A stretch of 64,000 bases of DNA from Protea cynaroides (GCA_028583415.1 CM053269.1:40971016-41035015), one strand, 5' to 3'; counted from the first letter of the stretch, positions 35,761 to 47,100 are shown. Program-made: numbers and translations. The notes: generated from the letters alone by a model not told the origin.

Positions 35761-36160
35761 TCATCATTTAAGGGAGGTTTGTGTAATTTCTAAACTACAA
35801 GGGGAGGTGCACGTAATTAGACTAAATATAGGGGAGGTGAGTGTTATTTACCCTAGAAATTTTTTTCCCACTTTAGCTTATAATGGATGCATTCAATGAA
35901 TCATAACCCTTGCTTCACTACTCCAATCTGTAGAAGTCTTCACTTGGAGCATTCTCAGTCCTTACTACCAAGTAGGGTTGAAATTGTTTTCCCTTGAGAT
36001 CAGGCTATAGTAATCCATCTATGAGGTGTAAAGATTATATCTTCAACATCTTTGCAACAAGGGTTCTTTGTTGGTGATGATGATGCCAATGATGATGATG
36101 ATGATATCACCCAATGAAGTTATGATTAGTTAACTAATAATGAGCCATGTGACTTAACTT

Positions 36161-36476
36161 GGCTGTATTTGGTTTTGAATTCTTGGGATGCGTTCTAGGT
36201 CAACAACACATTCTGACATGACAAAACAATGTTTGGTATAAATTCTTGGTAAGCATTCTAGGTCAATAACATATCCTTGATAGACAAAAAAAGTGTTTGG
36301 TCTGCATAGTCATTCTTGGATCATGGAATGTGTTAGAAGATGTGGCCCAGTTTGGATGCACTCTTCATGTCAAACTACATTTTGAGTTCATAATGGAAAT
36401 GTCTCATTTTTTAGCTCATTCTTATTCTATGGTAGAAATGTGTTCTCTATTATAAGAATGCATACCAAACGCAGCC
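36161..36476. mobile_element. Tourist-like MITE
   Basis: The termini GGCTGTATTTGGT (36161) and ACCAAACGCAGCC (36476) are inverted repeats. The inner parts share TCTAGGTCAA-type words. TAA follows on the right, but the left copy of the target site is altered. Confidence 0.6.
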
Positions 36477-36479
36477 TAA

Positions 36480-36985
36480 GTATTTCACCCTAGACTCGGA
36501 ATGTGGTCAATCCCCTGAGAAGAATTTTAAACACCACAATCTATTGAACTACATCCTATTGTCTTTACCTCTCCTCGTTCATCTTCGTCCTCATTATTTA
36601 CATCTTCCTATCTCCGAGTCAACACATTTTTGATATGACACATAACCCTTATAAGAGGAAAAAGATCATCTCCTATCATAACCTGCTAGTTGTCCATCAA
36701 TGCGGCTAAGTGACACGAGAGGATCTAGATCCCCCATAAGGGATACATCTTCCCATTTCCCAATCCTAGCACATAACCCTCCTCTCACCAATAAGCATCT
36801 AACTCAAAATTTTGCTCAACAATTAACTTGGATGTCTTTCCATGGTTGCAACAAGTAAATAATAATGTTCACCACAATATGTGCATGCATGGGTTTCATT
36901 GGAAGGCCCTCAATAATTTGGAAAGCTTCATCTAAGTGTCATGCTCAACCCAGCAAATCTATCATAGAACCATAATGTCTGATAC
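36480..36985. other. Between two MITEs; no gene seen
   Basis: No coding motif or paired termini recognised. Confidence 0.3.
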
Positions 36986-36988
36986 TAA

Positions 36989-37208
36989 GGTTGTGTTTGA
37001 TATGCAGGTCAAGAATATATTTTGAGATAACAAAAACAGTGTTTGGTATGCATTTTCATTCTTGGACATATAATGCGTTAAAAGAATACGAGGAATCTTC
37101 TTCCAAGATGACCACAATCACATTTCTCTAGCCCAAAACATACCCACAATCAAATTTAAACTATGTTGTGGGGAACCCTCTTCCGAAGAATGCATACCGA
37201 ACACAACC
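36989..37208. mobile_element. Tourist-like MITE with TAA target duplication
   Basis: The TIRs GGTTGTGTTTGATATGCA and TGCATACCGAACACAACC match over 18 bases with two differences. TAA flanks both ends (36986-36988 and 37209-37211), as for PIF/Harbinger insertions. Confidence 0.75.
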
Positions 37209-37429
37209 TAATTTAATTGGATTAAATTAATTAATTACTTTTAATTGTGTGCTTATTATAATTATTTATGCAATTATTTGAAAGTACAATTTTTTTTGGG
37301 TAAATAAAAGTACGATTATTTGTTGACAACTACAACCAAATTTGGGTAGGTTGACCTAGTGAACATTCACAAATGAAAATTTTATTCAGATGCAACACCA
37401 GCATGACAGGTTGTTTTTCCCCCGGACTA

Positions 37430-37556
37430 GGATCATTTGTAGTGACTATCAGTGTCAACGAGGATTCTGGCCGCTCAAAGTGCATAAGGATACATGCCAA
37501 TGCACTTCGAGTGGCTAGAATCCTCACTGCCACTTGGCAGTCACTACAATGGATCT
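37430..37556. mobile_element. Short foldback hairpin element
   Basis: GAGGATTCTGGCCGCTCAAA (37460) pairs with GAGTGGCTAGAATCCTC (37525). The arms extend outwards through TTGTAGTGACT and AGTCACTACAA. The 127 bp could form one long hairpin. A second, more decayed copy follows at about 37565-37700. Confidence 0.7.
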
Positions 37557-37764
37557 TTTCCTTTTCTTTGGACTAAGATCCTCACATCCTGGCCGCTCAA
37601 AGTGTATAAGAATTCATACCGATGCATTTCGAATTACTAGAATCCATCAAGTGACTAGAATCCTCACTGCCACTTAGCACTCACCATAATGGATTTTTTT
37701 CCTTCTCTTTGGAGTGCCTGACTGGATCTAACTGCCGCAAGTCAATGCAGTGGATTTTTTTTAT

Positions 37765-37890
37765 TTTTTTATTTTTATGAAGTCTCGTTTCTGTAGTAGA
37801 CCAGTTCGTTGACATACCACCGAGCCATTTTTTATTAACATAATGACACCGAGCCCTTATTGCCGCCGATGCTACTAAATCAGCTACTTG
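37765..37890 (-). pseudogene. Plastid rps2 fragment in the nucleus (NUPT)
   Basis: The minus strand reads VADLVASAAIRARC, HYVNKKWLGGMSTNWSTTET and RLHK without interruption. This is a conserved internal piece of plastid ribosomal protein S2. It breaks off abruptly into an A-rich run at about 37770, so only about 120 bp was kept. Confidence 0.75.
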
Positions 37891-38177
37891 GATCCTTCTC
37901 TTCGAATACTATCCAGAGTGCTTCTCATATGAGCTAGGTTCAAGTCCAAGTCCCCCGAGATGGTTCCATCTATGATTACGCTCGAGTTTCCAGACACATC
38001 GCACTTTCGCTCGGGTCGAGGCTGCCACTCAGCCCTAAGACGGATCAAAGAAGAGTGGAGAACCTCTCGCTGGTTTTTGGAATTCGACATTCGATTTCGA
38101 TCCCGGAGTTCAAGGCACCGCCTAAAACTAGTGTCGGTCATAGAGAGGCATTGATTTCTCAATGAAACAAACCCCAT
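37884..38177 (-). CDS. Unrecognised small ORF upstream of the ACX4-like pseudogene
   Basis: A 97-codon frame runs divergently from the ACX4-like gene, 157 bp from its ATG, and directly abuts the plastid rps2 piece in the same frame. Its composition (Arg/Ser-rich, ending DLDLNLAHMRSTLDSIRREGSK-like) is not obviously random, but I recognise no family. It may be part of transferred organelle DNA or chance. Confidence 0.2.
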   Translation of the reverse strand: MGFVSLRNQCLSMTDTSFRRCLELRDRNRMSNSKNQREVLHSSLIRLRAEWQPRPERKCDVSGNSSVIIDGTISGDLDLNLAHMRSTLDSIRREGSK

Positions 38178-38242
38178 CTCTTGTTCCCTCCAGCCTCAAC
38201 AGCAGAGCTAGAGCTGAGCTGAGTTGGGTTCCACTCTGTGGG

Positions 38243-38254
38243 ATATTTAAATAG
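38243..38254 (+). promoter_or_regulatory. TATA box of the ACX4-like gene
   Basis: ATATTTAAATAG lies about 90 bp upstream of the exon 1 ATG at 38334, a normal distance for a plant leader. Confidence 0.5.
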
Positions 38255-39022
38255 GCGACTCAGCTCGTTTATCCATCGGTTCAATACTGAAAGGCTTTAT
38301 CTGAATTGTAGCAAAGCTCGAGCTTCTCCCACCATGAATGCTACTTCGATCTAGAATCAAGGTGCATATCTCAGTATCTTGCGGCTCAAAGATTCATGTT
38401 CATCCTGAAAGCGAAAAACATTGACTGTGTTGGGCTTCTTCCTTTCCTTTCCCCCCTTGAATGTTTTTTTCTTTTTTTTCGGGGGATTCTCTCACTTGAG
38501 CCTTTTGAATTTATCTTGATCTTACCAAAACTATTCTTCTATATCAACTTTGTAAAGTACTTCGTGAAGGTAAAAAAAGCCACTCGTGATGATTAGAGGG
38601 AAATGATATATTTTCCTGATATCAAGGTCCTAGTCCTAATTCAAAAGGAATTTTGACAGGCTTCAAACATTTTAATATTTTTCGGCCCTAAAACATTTTC
38701 ATCTTGTATGGTGTAAAGTAGTGTATGAAACTCTAGTGATATAGGCGTTGTACTCTGTCATTTTTTCCTTTCTCAAAATTCTAAAAAAAATCATATTCCC
38801 CCATATTAAGCTGCTCTGCCTCTTTATCTTTGATGTTCGTAACTGGTAGTGTTCCTAATGATTGGATGAAAGATTGTTAGGAAAATGAATGTTATCTATA
38901 CCAATGATTTTGCTGCATCTAGGGATATAATTTGTAGTGGTTGAGATGAGGGTGATGTTTCTGATAAATCAATAACATTATTTCTTCAATTTTGTGCAGA
39001 CGACACTTCCAAGAGTTTCAAG

Positions 39023-39427
39023 TGTAAAATCTTTCTGATTTTATTATTATGTGCAACATTATCTTACTTGCCTATTTTGACTGGTGGGAATCCAATCAAG
39101 GTTTGATTGATTATCCCTTTCCAATTATAAATTAAATCTATTCCATTATGGGATTGGAATAGATTTGAAATCAAAATCATTATGAATATGAAGCAGGGTC
39201 CCTATAGTCTCTCGCTGCGTGAAAACAAAATGACCCATACCTAAGGGAGAGGAGACTATAGAAGATCTCTGTTGGGAATCAGGCAAAAGACAAGGACAAA
39301 AAACAATCTTCTACTAAGAGGTATGTCCCATCTCTTTTTTATTGATTATGTTATTACTCAAATGTATTTTATATTTCATATGAGATTCATTGAAATGAAT
39401 TTTATTAGGATTAATGAAAATCCTACA
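39023..39427 (+). repeat. Copia 5' LTR
   Basis: Starts TGTAAAATCTTTCTG and ends GAAAATCCTACA. It is followed by one G and the primer-binding site. Only scattered substitutions separate it from the 3' LTR, which suggests a fairly young insertion. Confidence 0.95.
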
Positions 39428-39441
39428 GTGGTATCAGAGCC
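39428..39441 (+). other. Primer-binding site (tRNA-iMet type)
   Basis: GTGGTATCAGAGCC directly follows the 5' LTR and matches the complement of the 3' end of plant initiator tRNA-Met. Confidence 0.92.
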
Positions 39442-40329
39442 ATCCTAAATGGATTTAAAATCATTGAGTATTGAAACATGAAAAAATTTCTTTTTAGTTT
39501 CCATTTTAATTTTTGGTGAAAAAGAAGAGATTTAAATAATTGGATAATTTTTTGACCGTCAAAATTACAAGAAAAAATATATCAATGTGTAGATCTTCGT
39601 GAGACGATCATGGTGATATAAAAATCGCCGTCACGCGCCGGAGAAAAAATTGAGTGAGATCCACTCGCTGGATTTAAAAAAAAGGGGGGGGGACCGGATT
39701 GACCCGAGACCGACCCGGCGTCAGAACCTCTAGCCAGGTAACTCGGGTCAGTTAAACCCGATCCGAACCTAAACGACAAGGTTCAACCAAGTCGGGTCAA
39801 CCCGACCCAGACAAGGTGAAGCCGAATAAGGTGGAATCGAGTCAACTCGACCCGAATTATGACACGAATTGGGTGGACCGGATGGACCCGGTCCTGTTTC
39901 AGACCGAAGTTGGAGAAAACTGGACCAAACCCAGACCGATTATATTGTGACCAAGCCGGCTCGAACAGAATCAAACTGACCCAGACAGGATATTCTTATA
40001 AGGGCATGTTTGGTTTCTGTTTTTAACAAAAAGACATTAAACAGTGATTATGGGAGCTAGTAAGGTCGGATTGACCTATGGTTTGTTTGGTTGGACCCCA
40101 TTTTTAATGCTATTCAATCTGATATATATTTTGGTATATTTTGACGCATTGAAAAAGATGTTATTATGGAAAAATACCCTATGGGAACTCGATTTGCAAT
40201 GTTTTTGCTGATTTTTCTTAAAGTTACTGTACAAAATTGATTGATTGAGCTATTGTGAATGTTTATATGGATGTTTAGACCTGTTTAGTTGTGTAAATAA
40301 AACATTCATGATGTCCCACATGAGCTGCA

Positions 40330-41030
40330 AGTTAGGATTTGTTCATATCATGGTGGAACTTGGTGTGACCACTAAAGTGGCAACTTGTTTCATTATGATC
40401 CATTCAAATTCAAGGGTCTGTATTTGTAAATGCTTTAGTTTGATAATGTTCACCCAAAGGTGACATTGTCCAAGTTTATTCAAATTATGATTTATAGCTG
40501 TTGTGTAAGGATTATGGTGTGACCACCAAAGTGGCAACCTTGGTTCTATCATAATATGCTCAAATCTAGCATTTATTCATTTACAAACTACAGTAAATAA
40601 AGTATAGTGTTCACCCAAAGGTGGCGTTGTCTAAGATTATAAAGAACGACACTGTCCATCTAAAGGTGGCGTTGTCAAAGATTACAAGGAACTCATGCAC
40701 ATGGTTGAAAGATTGTGGCTTTAGGGGTCTTCATCCACCCAAAGGTGGTGAGATTTTTGAAAGTTATTATCTCTTCGCAGTTATGTCACAGATATTAAGA
40801 TGACCAATGCATGCTTATCCCAAAGGATAAATGTGTAGTGCGGTTGACTCTTAAAAAAAGAAATTACTTATTAAGGATGATCGGCTGAGGGTTTTTCATT
40901 CACCCAAAGGTGATGAAATTTTCTGAAGCCATTATTCTTTGACGGTTTTGTCTGGATATCTAAGAGGACCAGTGCATGCTTACACAAAGGATAAGTGTGT
41001 AGTGCGGTTAACTCTTAGGAAGGGGAAATA
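40330..41030 (+). repeat. Tandemly duplicated leader with CACCcaaaGGTG palindromes
   Basis: The motif CACCCAAAGGTG and close variants occur at least six times between 40450 and 40920. Larger blocks are duplicated: GTGTGACCACTAAAGTGGCA (about 40368) recurs near 40510, and ACCAATGCATGCTTA (about 40802) recurs near 40968 as ACCAGTGCATGCTTA. All lie between the primer-binding site and gag. Confidence 0.8.
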
Positions 41031-41160
41031 ATGACCTCCATTTTGCTGTGATTTAATGATTTATTTATTTCCTTGATACATATCAGTGTTGGATATATTA
41101 ATTGTATACATGTTTTAAATGTAAACTCATATAGTAAATTTTATCTTAGGATGTCGATAC

Positions 41161-41830
41161 TTGCAAAATATTTTAGCCTCTCTACCTGTGTTGACTGGTT
41201 CGAATTACCAAAAATGGTATGAGGCAGTGAAAACCCAACTTAGCATGTCGGATATGGACTTAGCTCTCAGAGAGAAAAAACCTGCTCCTATCACTCCTGA
41301 GAGCTCTCCCGCTCAAATTCTAAAAATGGAGATGTGGGAAGCTTCTAATCGAAAATTCCTAATCTTGATGGAAAATTCTGTTTCTGAATCTCTTCGTGGT
41401 AGTATCCAGATGAAAGATACTGCCAAAGAATATATGAAAGAGATACAGATAAAATTTAATGTGACAAATAAAAGTCTCAAAATTAGTCTGCTGGCAGCCT
41501 TAACTGGAGCAAGGTTTGATGCAAATGGCAGTATTCGAGAACACATACTCGAATTGGTTTAAAAAAAAAAGGGAAAGACTAAAGGGGCTGAGAACCTTTT
41601 TGGATGATGACTGTCTGGTTTATCTTGCCTTGACTTCTCTCCCAAATGAATATAGTCAGGTTCATGTATCTTACAATACTCAAAAAGACAATTGGAGTTT
41701 GGACAATATGATTTCCTTTTGCTCTCAAGAAGAGGATAAATTGAAAAAGAAGAAACCTGAGAGTGCAAATTTAGTTCAGCACAAACCTTTTTACTAAAAA
41801 GGGAAAGGGAAATGGAGGTGTAAGACCTCA
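41161..41830 (+). pseudogene. Copia gag (UBN2-type), frameshifted
   Basis: LPVLTGSNYQKWYEAVKTQL, then LLAALTGARFDANGSIREHI, match Copia Gag of the UBN2 type. The frame shifts near 41560 at a poly(A) run and continues with LTSLPNEYSQVHVSYNTQKD, then EEDKLKKKKPESANLV. No zinc knuckle is seen after it, and the sequence degrades by about 41900. Confidence 0.85.
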
Positions 41831-42019
41831 GAAGAAGAAAAAAAATTTCAAGAAGGAAAATGGAAAACCCTATGATAAAACATATACCTCCCTTACAAGA
41901 AGGGAAATGATGACAAGAAAGACTTGAATGGCGTGGAGTTGCCGAAAGAAGGAATATGACTCTAAAAGATATGATGAGAAGTATGATAAGTAACACCAAT
42001 TCTTCCTTACATAACACTA

Positions 42020-42440
42020 ATCTTCCAGATTTTCTGTGGGGAAGCTCTGAAAATTCTCCTTTACATACTCAATAGGGTGCTAAGTAAATCTGTTCCCAAA
42101 ACACCTTTCGAGCTATGGGTTGGTAGAAAATCGAGCTTGAATCATCTACATGTTTGGGGATGCAGAGCAGAAGCCAAATTATATAATCCTCATGAAAAAG
42201 TTATGGATCCAAGGACAATCAGTTGCCATTTTGTTGGCTATCCTACTAGATCCAAGGGATTTAGATTTTACTGTCCCAGTTCTACCAATCGGATAGTTGA
42301 GACTGCTCATGCCAAGTTCAATGAAGACTCCTGTGAATTAGTAGAACCAAGAAGCTTAGAATTTGATGAAGTCCTTGTATTTCCTAATTCAGTGATTCCC
42401 ATTACTATTGTGCCTACTGTTATACATCCCTTGATCCCAT
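42020..42440 (+). pseudogene. Copia integrase C-terminal end
   Basis: KSVPKTPFELWVGRKSSLNH, VWGCRAEAKLYNPHEKVMDP and CHFVGYPTRSKGFRFYCPS are the end of Copia integrase. The catalytic core and protease that should lie between gag and this piece are absent, so there is an internal deletion between about 41900 and 42020. Confidence 0.85.
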
Positions 42441-42493
42441 AAATGACAGAGTAATTTACAGGGACTGAGGTACCTGATCCACCTACGACACCA

Positions 42494-43465
42494 GTGTTGA
42501 TTGCAGAACCTGAAGATATGGTCAGGAGATCTACTAGACAATGCAAGAGTGCTATTTTTTCTGATCTATACTTGACTGAAGGAGAATTTGACATTGGTCA
42601 AGCAATAGATCCCTCTAGTTTTGAGGATGCCATGAATAGCTCTAATGCACCAAAATGGTTGGAAGCTATGAAAGATGAATTGTCATCCATGGCTAACAAC
42701 GGTGTTTGGACGCTTGTAGATTTACCTAATTCTTGTAAACCCATAGGCTCCAAATGGATTTTCAAGACCAAGTGTGACTCCAGGGGAAGAATTGAGCGCT
42801 ACAAGGTCAGGCTAGTAGCTAAGGAATTCACACAGAGGGAGGGAGTTGACTTCAAGGAGACATTTTCTCCAGTCTCCTCGAAGGATTCCTTCAGAGTTAT
42901 TATGGCGTTTGTGGCTCATTATGATTTAGAATTACATCAGATGGATGTCAAAACAGCCTTTTTGAATGGAGACTTGATTGAAGAAGTTTACATGCGCCAA
43001 CCAGAAGGTTTTGAGGTACAAGGCAAGGAAGGAATGGTTTGTAAGCTTAACAAATCCATTTATGGTCTCAAACAAGCTTCTAGACAATGGTATCTAAAGT
43101 TCCACCAGATTATATCCTCTTTTGGTTTTTGTTGAGAGTGTTATTGATCAATGCATTTATCACAAAATCAGTGGGAGCAAGTTCATTTTTTTGGTGTTGT
43201 ATGTAGATGACATTTTGCTTGCCAGTAGTGATTTGGGTTTGCTTGCAAAGACCAAGCATTTTCTGTCAGAGAACTTTGAAATGAAAGATATGGGTGAGGG
43301 TTCTTTTGTCCTGGGTATTGAAATCAGTTGTGACAGAAGGCGTAGACTATTGGGATTATTTCAAAGGACTTATACTGATCGTGTACTCAAGAGATTCAAT
43401 ATGTCAAACTGTTCAGCTGGTAAGGCACCCATCAGCAAGGGAGACAAGTTGAACAAGACCCAGTG
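42494..43465 (+). pseudogene. Copia reverse transcriptase, interrupted
   Basis: GVWTLVDLPNSCKPIGSKWI, MDVKTAFLNGDLIEEVYMRQ and KLNKSIYGLKQASRQWY are canonical Copia RT. A frameshift near 43125 is followed by the catalytic box VLYVDDILLAS (about 43197-43225). Coding sequence stops at 43465, where the solo LTR is inserted, and resumes at 45833. Confidence 0.92.
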
Positions 43466-45827
43466 TGTCACACCCCAATTCTGATCCAACCAGAATGGTG
43501 TGAGTGAACCGTCATTGAACCAACGATTCACACCAGGATCTCGAATAGGCCGTGTCCACCCATACAAACCATTACACATAACCACAATCAGAATATAAAT
43601 ATACAATGGAAGACTTTAAATAGAATGAACTGAGTATCTATTGATAATTTAAATAAATATCCCATTATTCAAATTCAAACACATAAAATAATAATCTTTT
43701 ACATCTCTTAATACCAAGCAAAAATAACTGAAACAATTAAATAAAAATCCATCACAGATACACGCAGAAAGGGCACTCGCATGAAGCATCATGCTCGTCT
43801 CCTGCTTGTACGTCCAGAGCAGCTACACCTCCATACGCCGGAGCGTTCACGTAATCATCCACAGTGTAACCTGCATCAACATCTAAAAACAATGTACGTA
43901 CAAAGGGTGAGCTCACAACACAGCTCAGTAAGGCAATCAGACAGTTTCACAAGATTATGCATGAGTAACAATCAATTTTATCTTTGTGGTCCGGTTTTAA
44001 GTTTGCAATGTGCTATAGAAAGGTTTGGTGGCCCCCCCGCACCTCTATACACAAGTGTGTGGCATCGCACAGTAGATCATACTACCACCAACCCACATGC
44101 ACCCATCATGGAATAGAGATAGAGCTAAGGTATACCCGCACCTCCCCTGATACTCTACCCATACCAGTACCTAAGCCCCTACTGTCCAGGGCTCGCAAAA
44201 TGGGTTCGCAACTAACCAATCCTATATGTCAACAATGTATGCTCTATCCCAAAGACACGGCCGTCTACGGCATAGAGATAGAGCTAGAGCGTGCGGGTCG
44301 GGCCGGAGACCACAATACCTCACCTCCCCCGATACCCTATCCGCAACTAACCCACTAGGATAGAAACAATACGCAGGTAGACCCTATCCCAACATAACTC
44401 CCTACGGCATAGAGATAGAGCTAAAGCATCGTGGACAAGCCAGCGTCGACTCGGAATCCACAGTACCATATAACAATGGCCGGGACAACATCAATATCGG
44501 AAACCACCGTACCACGACCTTCCCCTGATACCCCACCCGTACCAAGCATGTTAAGACAGAATACTACAAAAGGTGCTAGTGTGAAGAGCGATCACAGGCC
44601 CATGCCCCACTCCACACACCAACGAAAACAATCACATGCCTAACAATCACATCCTATGAATGCATGAACAATAATAATAACTGAAAGTAAAGGATGGCAT
44701 GTGAATATGTACAAACATCACATCATAGATATTCAATGATTAACAACGATTTACTGTCCATTAATTATTAGGTTTAGGTCAGATTCCCTTACCTGACGCT
44801 CGTTGGTTAGCTTGCTCCACGTCGCAAGATCCAAACGATAAGTCACAAAATCCTACAATATTATTAGGTTTCATTAGAATATATTGTTTAGGGTTTCATG
44901 TTGGTCGGAAACCAACATGGTTACAAAATACCCTCACAGAGCTGACCGGTGGCATGTACCAGTCGCAGCTCTGTGGGAAAAGACTGGCGACCGGTATGGT
45001 CAGCCGGTCCCCACAGACAACCTCCCGAGAGGTAGCGATCGCAACATACCGGTCGCACTATGTGCAACTAGTATAGTCGACCGGTATGTCTCCGGAAGAC
45101 CATACATGGGTTTTTCGACTGCCGTCGATCATCCTCCATGGATTTTCAGGGTTTCTCCTATCCATTCTAAGTCTAGGCTTTGAGTTAGAGTTATCCCCAA
45201 CTCATTCAAGTCTCGTTTCGATGAATATCATCTCGAAACTCGAATCTAGGGTTTGACGACAACTTAGGGTTTATTGGCCAATTTAAGGTTTTAGATCAAT
45301 ACCTACTTTGCATGGTATTGATCCACCCACACAACTAACATAGGATAAGAAGATTGATTCGAACACTTACCGTTGACAGGCGTAGCGTGAGCTTCGTCGA
45401 ACGGTAATGGCGGCTCCTTCTTCTTCCTCCTAGCTCCTTCTCCTTTCCAACCTCTTTCTCTTCTCTAGGGTTTGTGAGAGACAATGGAAAGGATTTGAGG
45501 AGGTTTAAGGGTGTATTTATAGGCTAGAGATAGGGTTTAATAACCCTACTAGGATTAGGAAACTTCTAGGATTCGAAATCAGGAAAACGGGACCCGTAGA
45601 GACCAATCTCCAGATTCCCGCACAGCTGCGCAAGCCATACCGGTCGACCGGTACCAAGACCGGTACCATCGACCGGTATACCTAAAATCAGGTATAATTG
45701 GTCGACTTCGGTCCGATTTTGTACCTGTTTGTTATCCGCTTGCCCCGTCTGGCCCGGTGATGATTGAAAGACCTGTCACGACACAAAACCAAGGTTTAGA
45801 CCGGGTTTTCAGAGTGCGGGTCTTACA
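43466..45827 (-). repeat. 2.36 kb solo LTR inserted in the Copia pol gene
   Basis: It begins TGTCACACCCC and ends GGGTCTTACA, with perfect CAGTG target duplications (43461-43465 and 45828-45832). No internal region or second LTR is present. The minus strand has a good TATA box (CCTATAAATACACCC, near 45510-45525), so it is probably in minus orientation. The size suits a large Gypsy LTR. No coding motif was found inside. Confidence 0.9.
44100..44440. repeat. Sub-repeats inside the solo LTR
   Basis: GGCATAGAGATAGAGCTA-type phrases occur at about 44110, 44269 and 44405, each followed by similar CGxACC/CCCCGATACCCTA words. They form roughly 150 bp imperfect tandem units. Confidence 0.7.
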
Positions 45828-45832
45828 CAGTG

Positions 45833-46499
45833 CCCTAGGAATGAGATTGAAAGAAGGTCTATGACTGATAAGCCTTACACATCTGTAGTAGGGAGCCTTA
45901 TGTATGCACAGGTTTGCACTCGCCCTGATATCGCTTTTGCAGTGAATATTTTGGTACATTTTCAGTCAAATGCAGGTTTGGCTCACTGGACAGCTGTGAA
46001 GAAAGTTTTACGATATTTACAGAGGACAAAAGATTATATGCTTACCTATGGCAGCAATGATACCCTTAAGATTGTGGGTTATTCTAATGCAGATTACAGC
46101 GGATGCCCTGATGACAGGAAATCTACTTCAGGATACATCTTTATGATGGCTGGAGGAGCTATTTCCTGGAAGAGTGTGAAGCAAACAATTTTAGCATCTT
46201 CTACTATGGAGGCAGAGGTCGTGGCATTGTTCGAAGCCACGAAGCAGGTAATCTGGCTGAGGAATTTCTTTTCTGGTCTGAAGACTGTGGAAATCATCTC
46301 CAGACCATTATTAGTGTATTGTGATAATCAGTCAGCTATATCTTTCTCTAAAAATAATCAAAGGACTGGTGCTTCAAAGCACATTGATATCAAGTATCTG
46401 TTAATAAAGGAAAAAGTTGATGATAATCACATCATTGTAGAAAAGATCTCGACAGTAGATATGGTTGCTGATCCATTGACAAAAGCTCTACCAGTGTGA
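45833..46499 (+). pseudogene. Copia RNase H domain (end of pol)
   Basis: After the solo LTR the frame continues with YTSVVGSLMYAQVCTRPDIA and the RNase H residues YSNADYSGCPDDRKSTSGYI, ILASSTMEAEVVALFEATKQ, and LLVYCDNQSAISFSKNN, ending MVADPLTKALPV. This is the standard Copia C-terminus and is intact from 45861 on. Confidence 0.92.
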
Positions 46500-46696
46500 A
46501 TCTTCAAGGATCATGTTTCTTGCATGGGCATAGTCAAATCTTTTGATCTAATTTTGTAAAAATCATATATTTACATTGATACTTGATTGTATTGTTTTGT
46601 CTGTGGTTTTTATGGACATAGTGATTAATACAATTGTTTCTTTTCTTGATTTAGCATTTGCACTCTTGCTAATCTGAATGAAAGCTTTATTTAACT

Positions 46697-47100
46697 TATC
46701 AGAACACAAAAGATAGTATTAAGCCAAAACCCAAAAGGCAGCATTAAGCCAAGTTTCAGAAGACAGTATTAAGCTAGAACACAAAAGACAGTATTAAGCA
46801 AGGACCCAAAAGACAGTATTAAGCCAAGTCTCAGAAGGCAGTATTAAGTCAGAACACAAAAGGTAGTATTAAGCCAGGAACCAAAAGGCAGTATTAAGCC
46901 ATGTCTCAAAAGGCAGTATCAAGCCAGAACACAAAAGGCAGTATTAAGCCAGGACCCAAAAGGCAGTATTAAGTCAAGTCTCAAAAGGCAGTATTAAGCC
47001 AAAACACAAAAGACAGTATTAAGCCAAGTCTTAGAAGGCGGTATTAATTCAAAAACATAAAGGCGGTATTAAGTCAAGTTTCAAAGGCGGTAAGCCAATG
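46697..47100 (+). repeat. Minisatellite (AAAAGGCAGTATTAAGCC-type) before the 3' LTR
   Basis: About 13-14 imperfect units of roughly 29 bp, built on AAAAGGCAGTATTAAGCCA with alternating linkers such as GGACCC and AGTCTC. It fills the space between the RNase H stop and the polypurine tract. Confidence 0.9.

Larger units (their letters stand above)
31611..35855. mobile_element. Large terminal-inverted-repeat element carrying a GAE gene fragment (Pack-MULE-like)
   Basis: The left end (31611-31695: TAAATTACACTCATCTCC, then TTGTAGTTTAGAAATTACAT) is matched in inverted form by the right end (about 35765-35855: TGTAATTTCTAAACTACAA, GGAGGTGAGTGTTATTTA). About 85 bp pair with few mismatches. The flanks TAGAAAAAG and TAGAAATTT could be a decayed 9 bp target duplication, as for Mutator-like elements. 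Inside lie a minus-strand GAE fragment, a plus-strand LINE fragment and unassigned DNA. No transposase was recognised, so it is non-autonomous. Confidence 0.65.

Noticed and set aside
43781..45183. Several Pro/Thr/Arg-rich open frames
   Set aside because: Lie within the non-coding solo LTR; no motif, and they follow the sub-repeats.
46697..47100. Possible CRISPR-like array
   Set aside because: Units are imperfect tandem repeats without unique spacers, in a plant retrotransposon.
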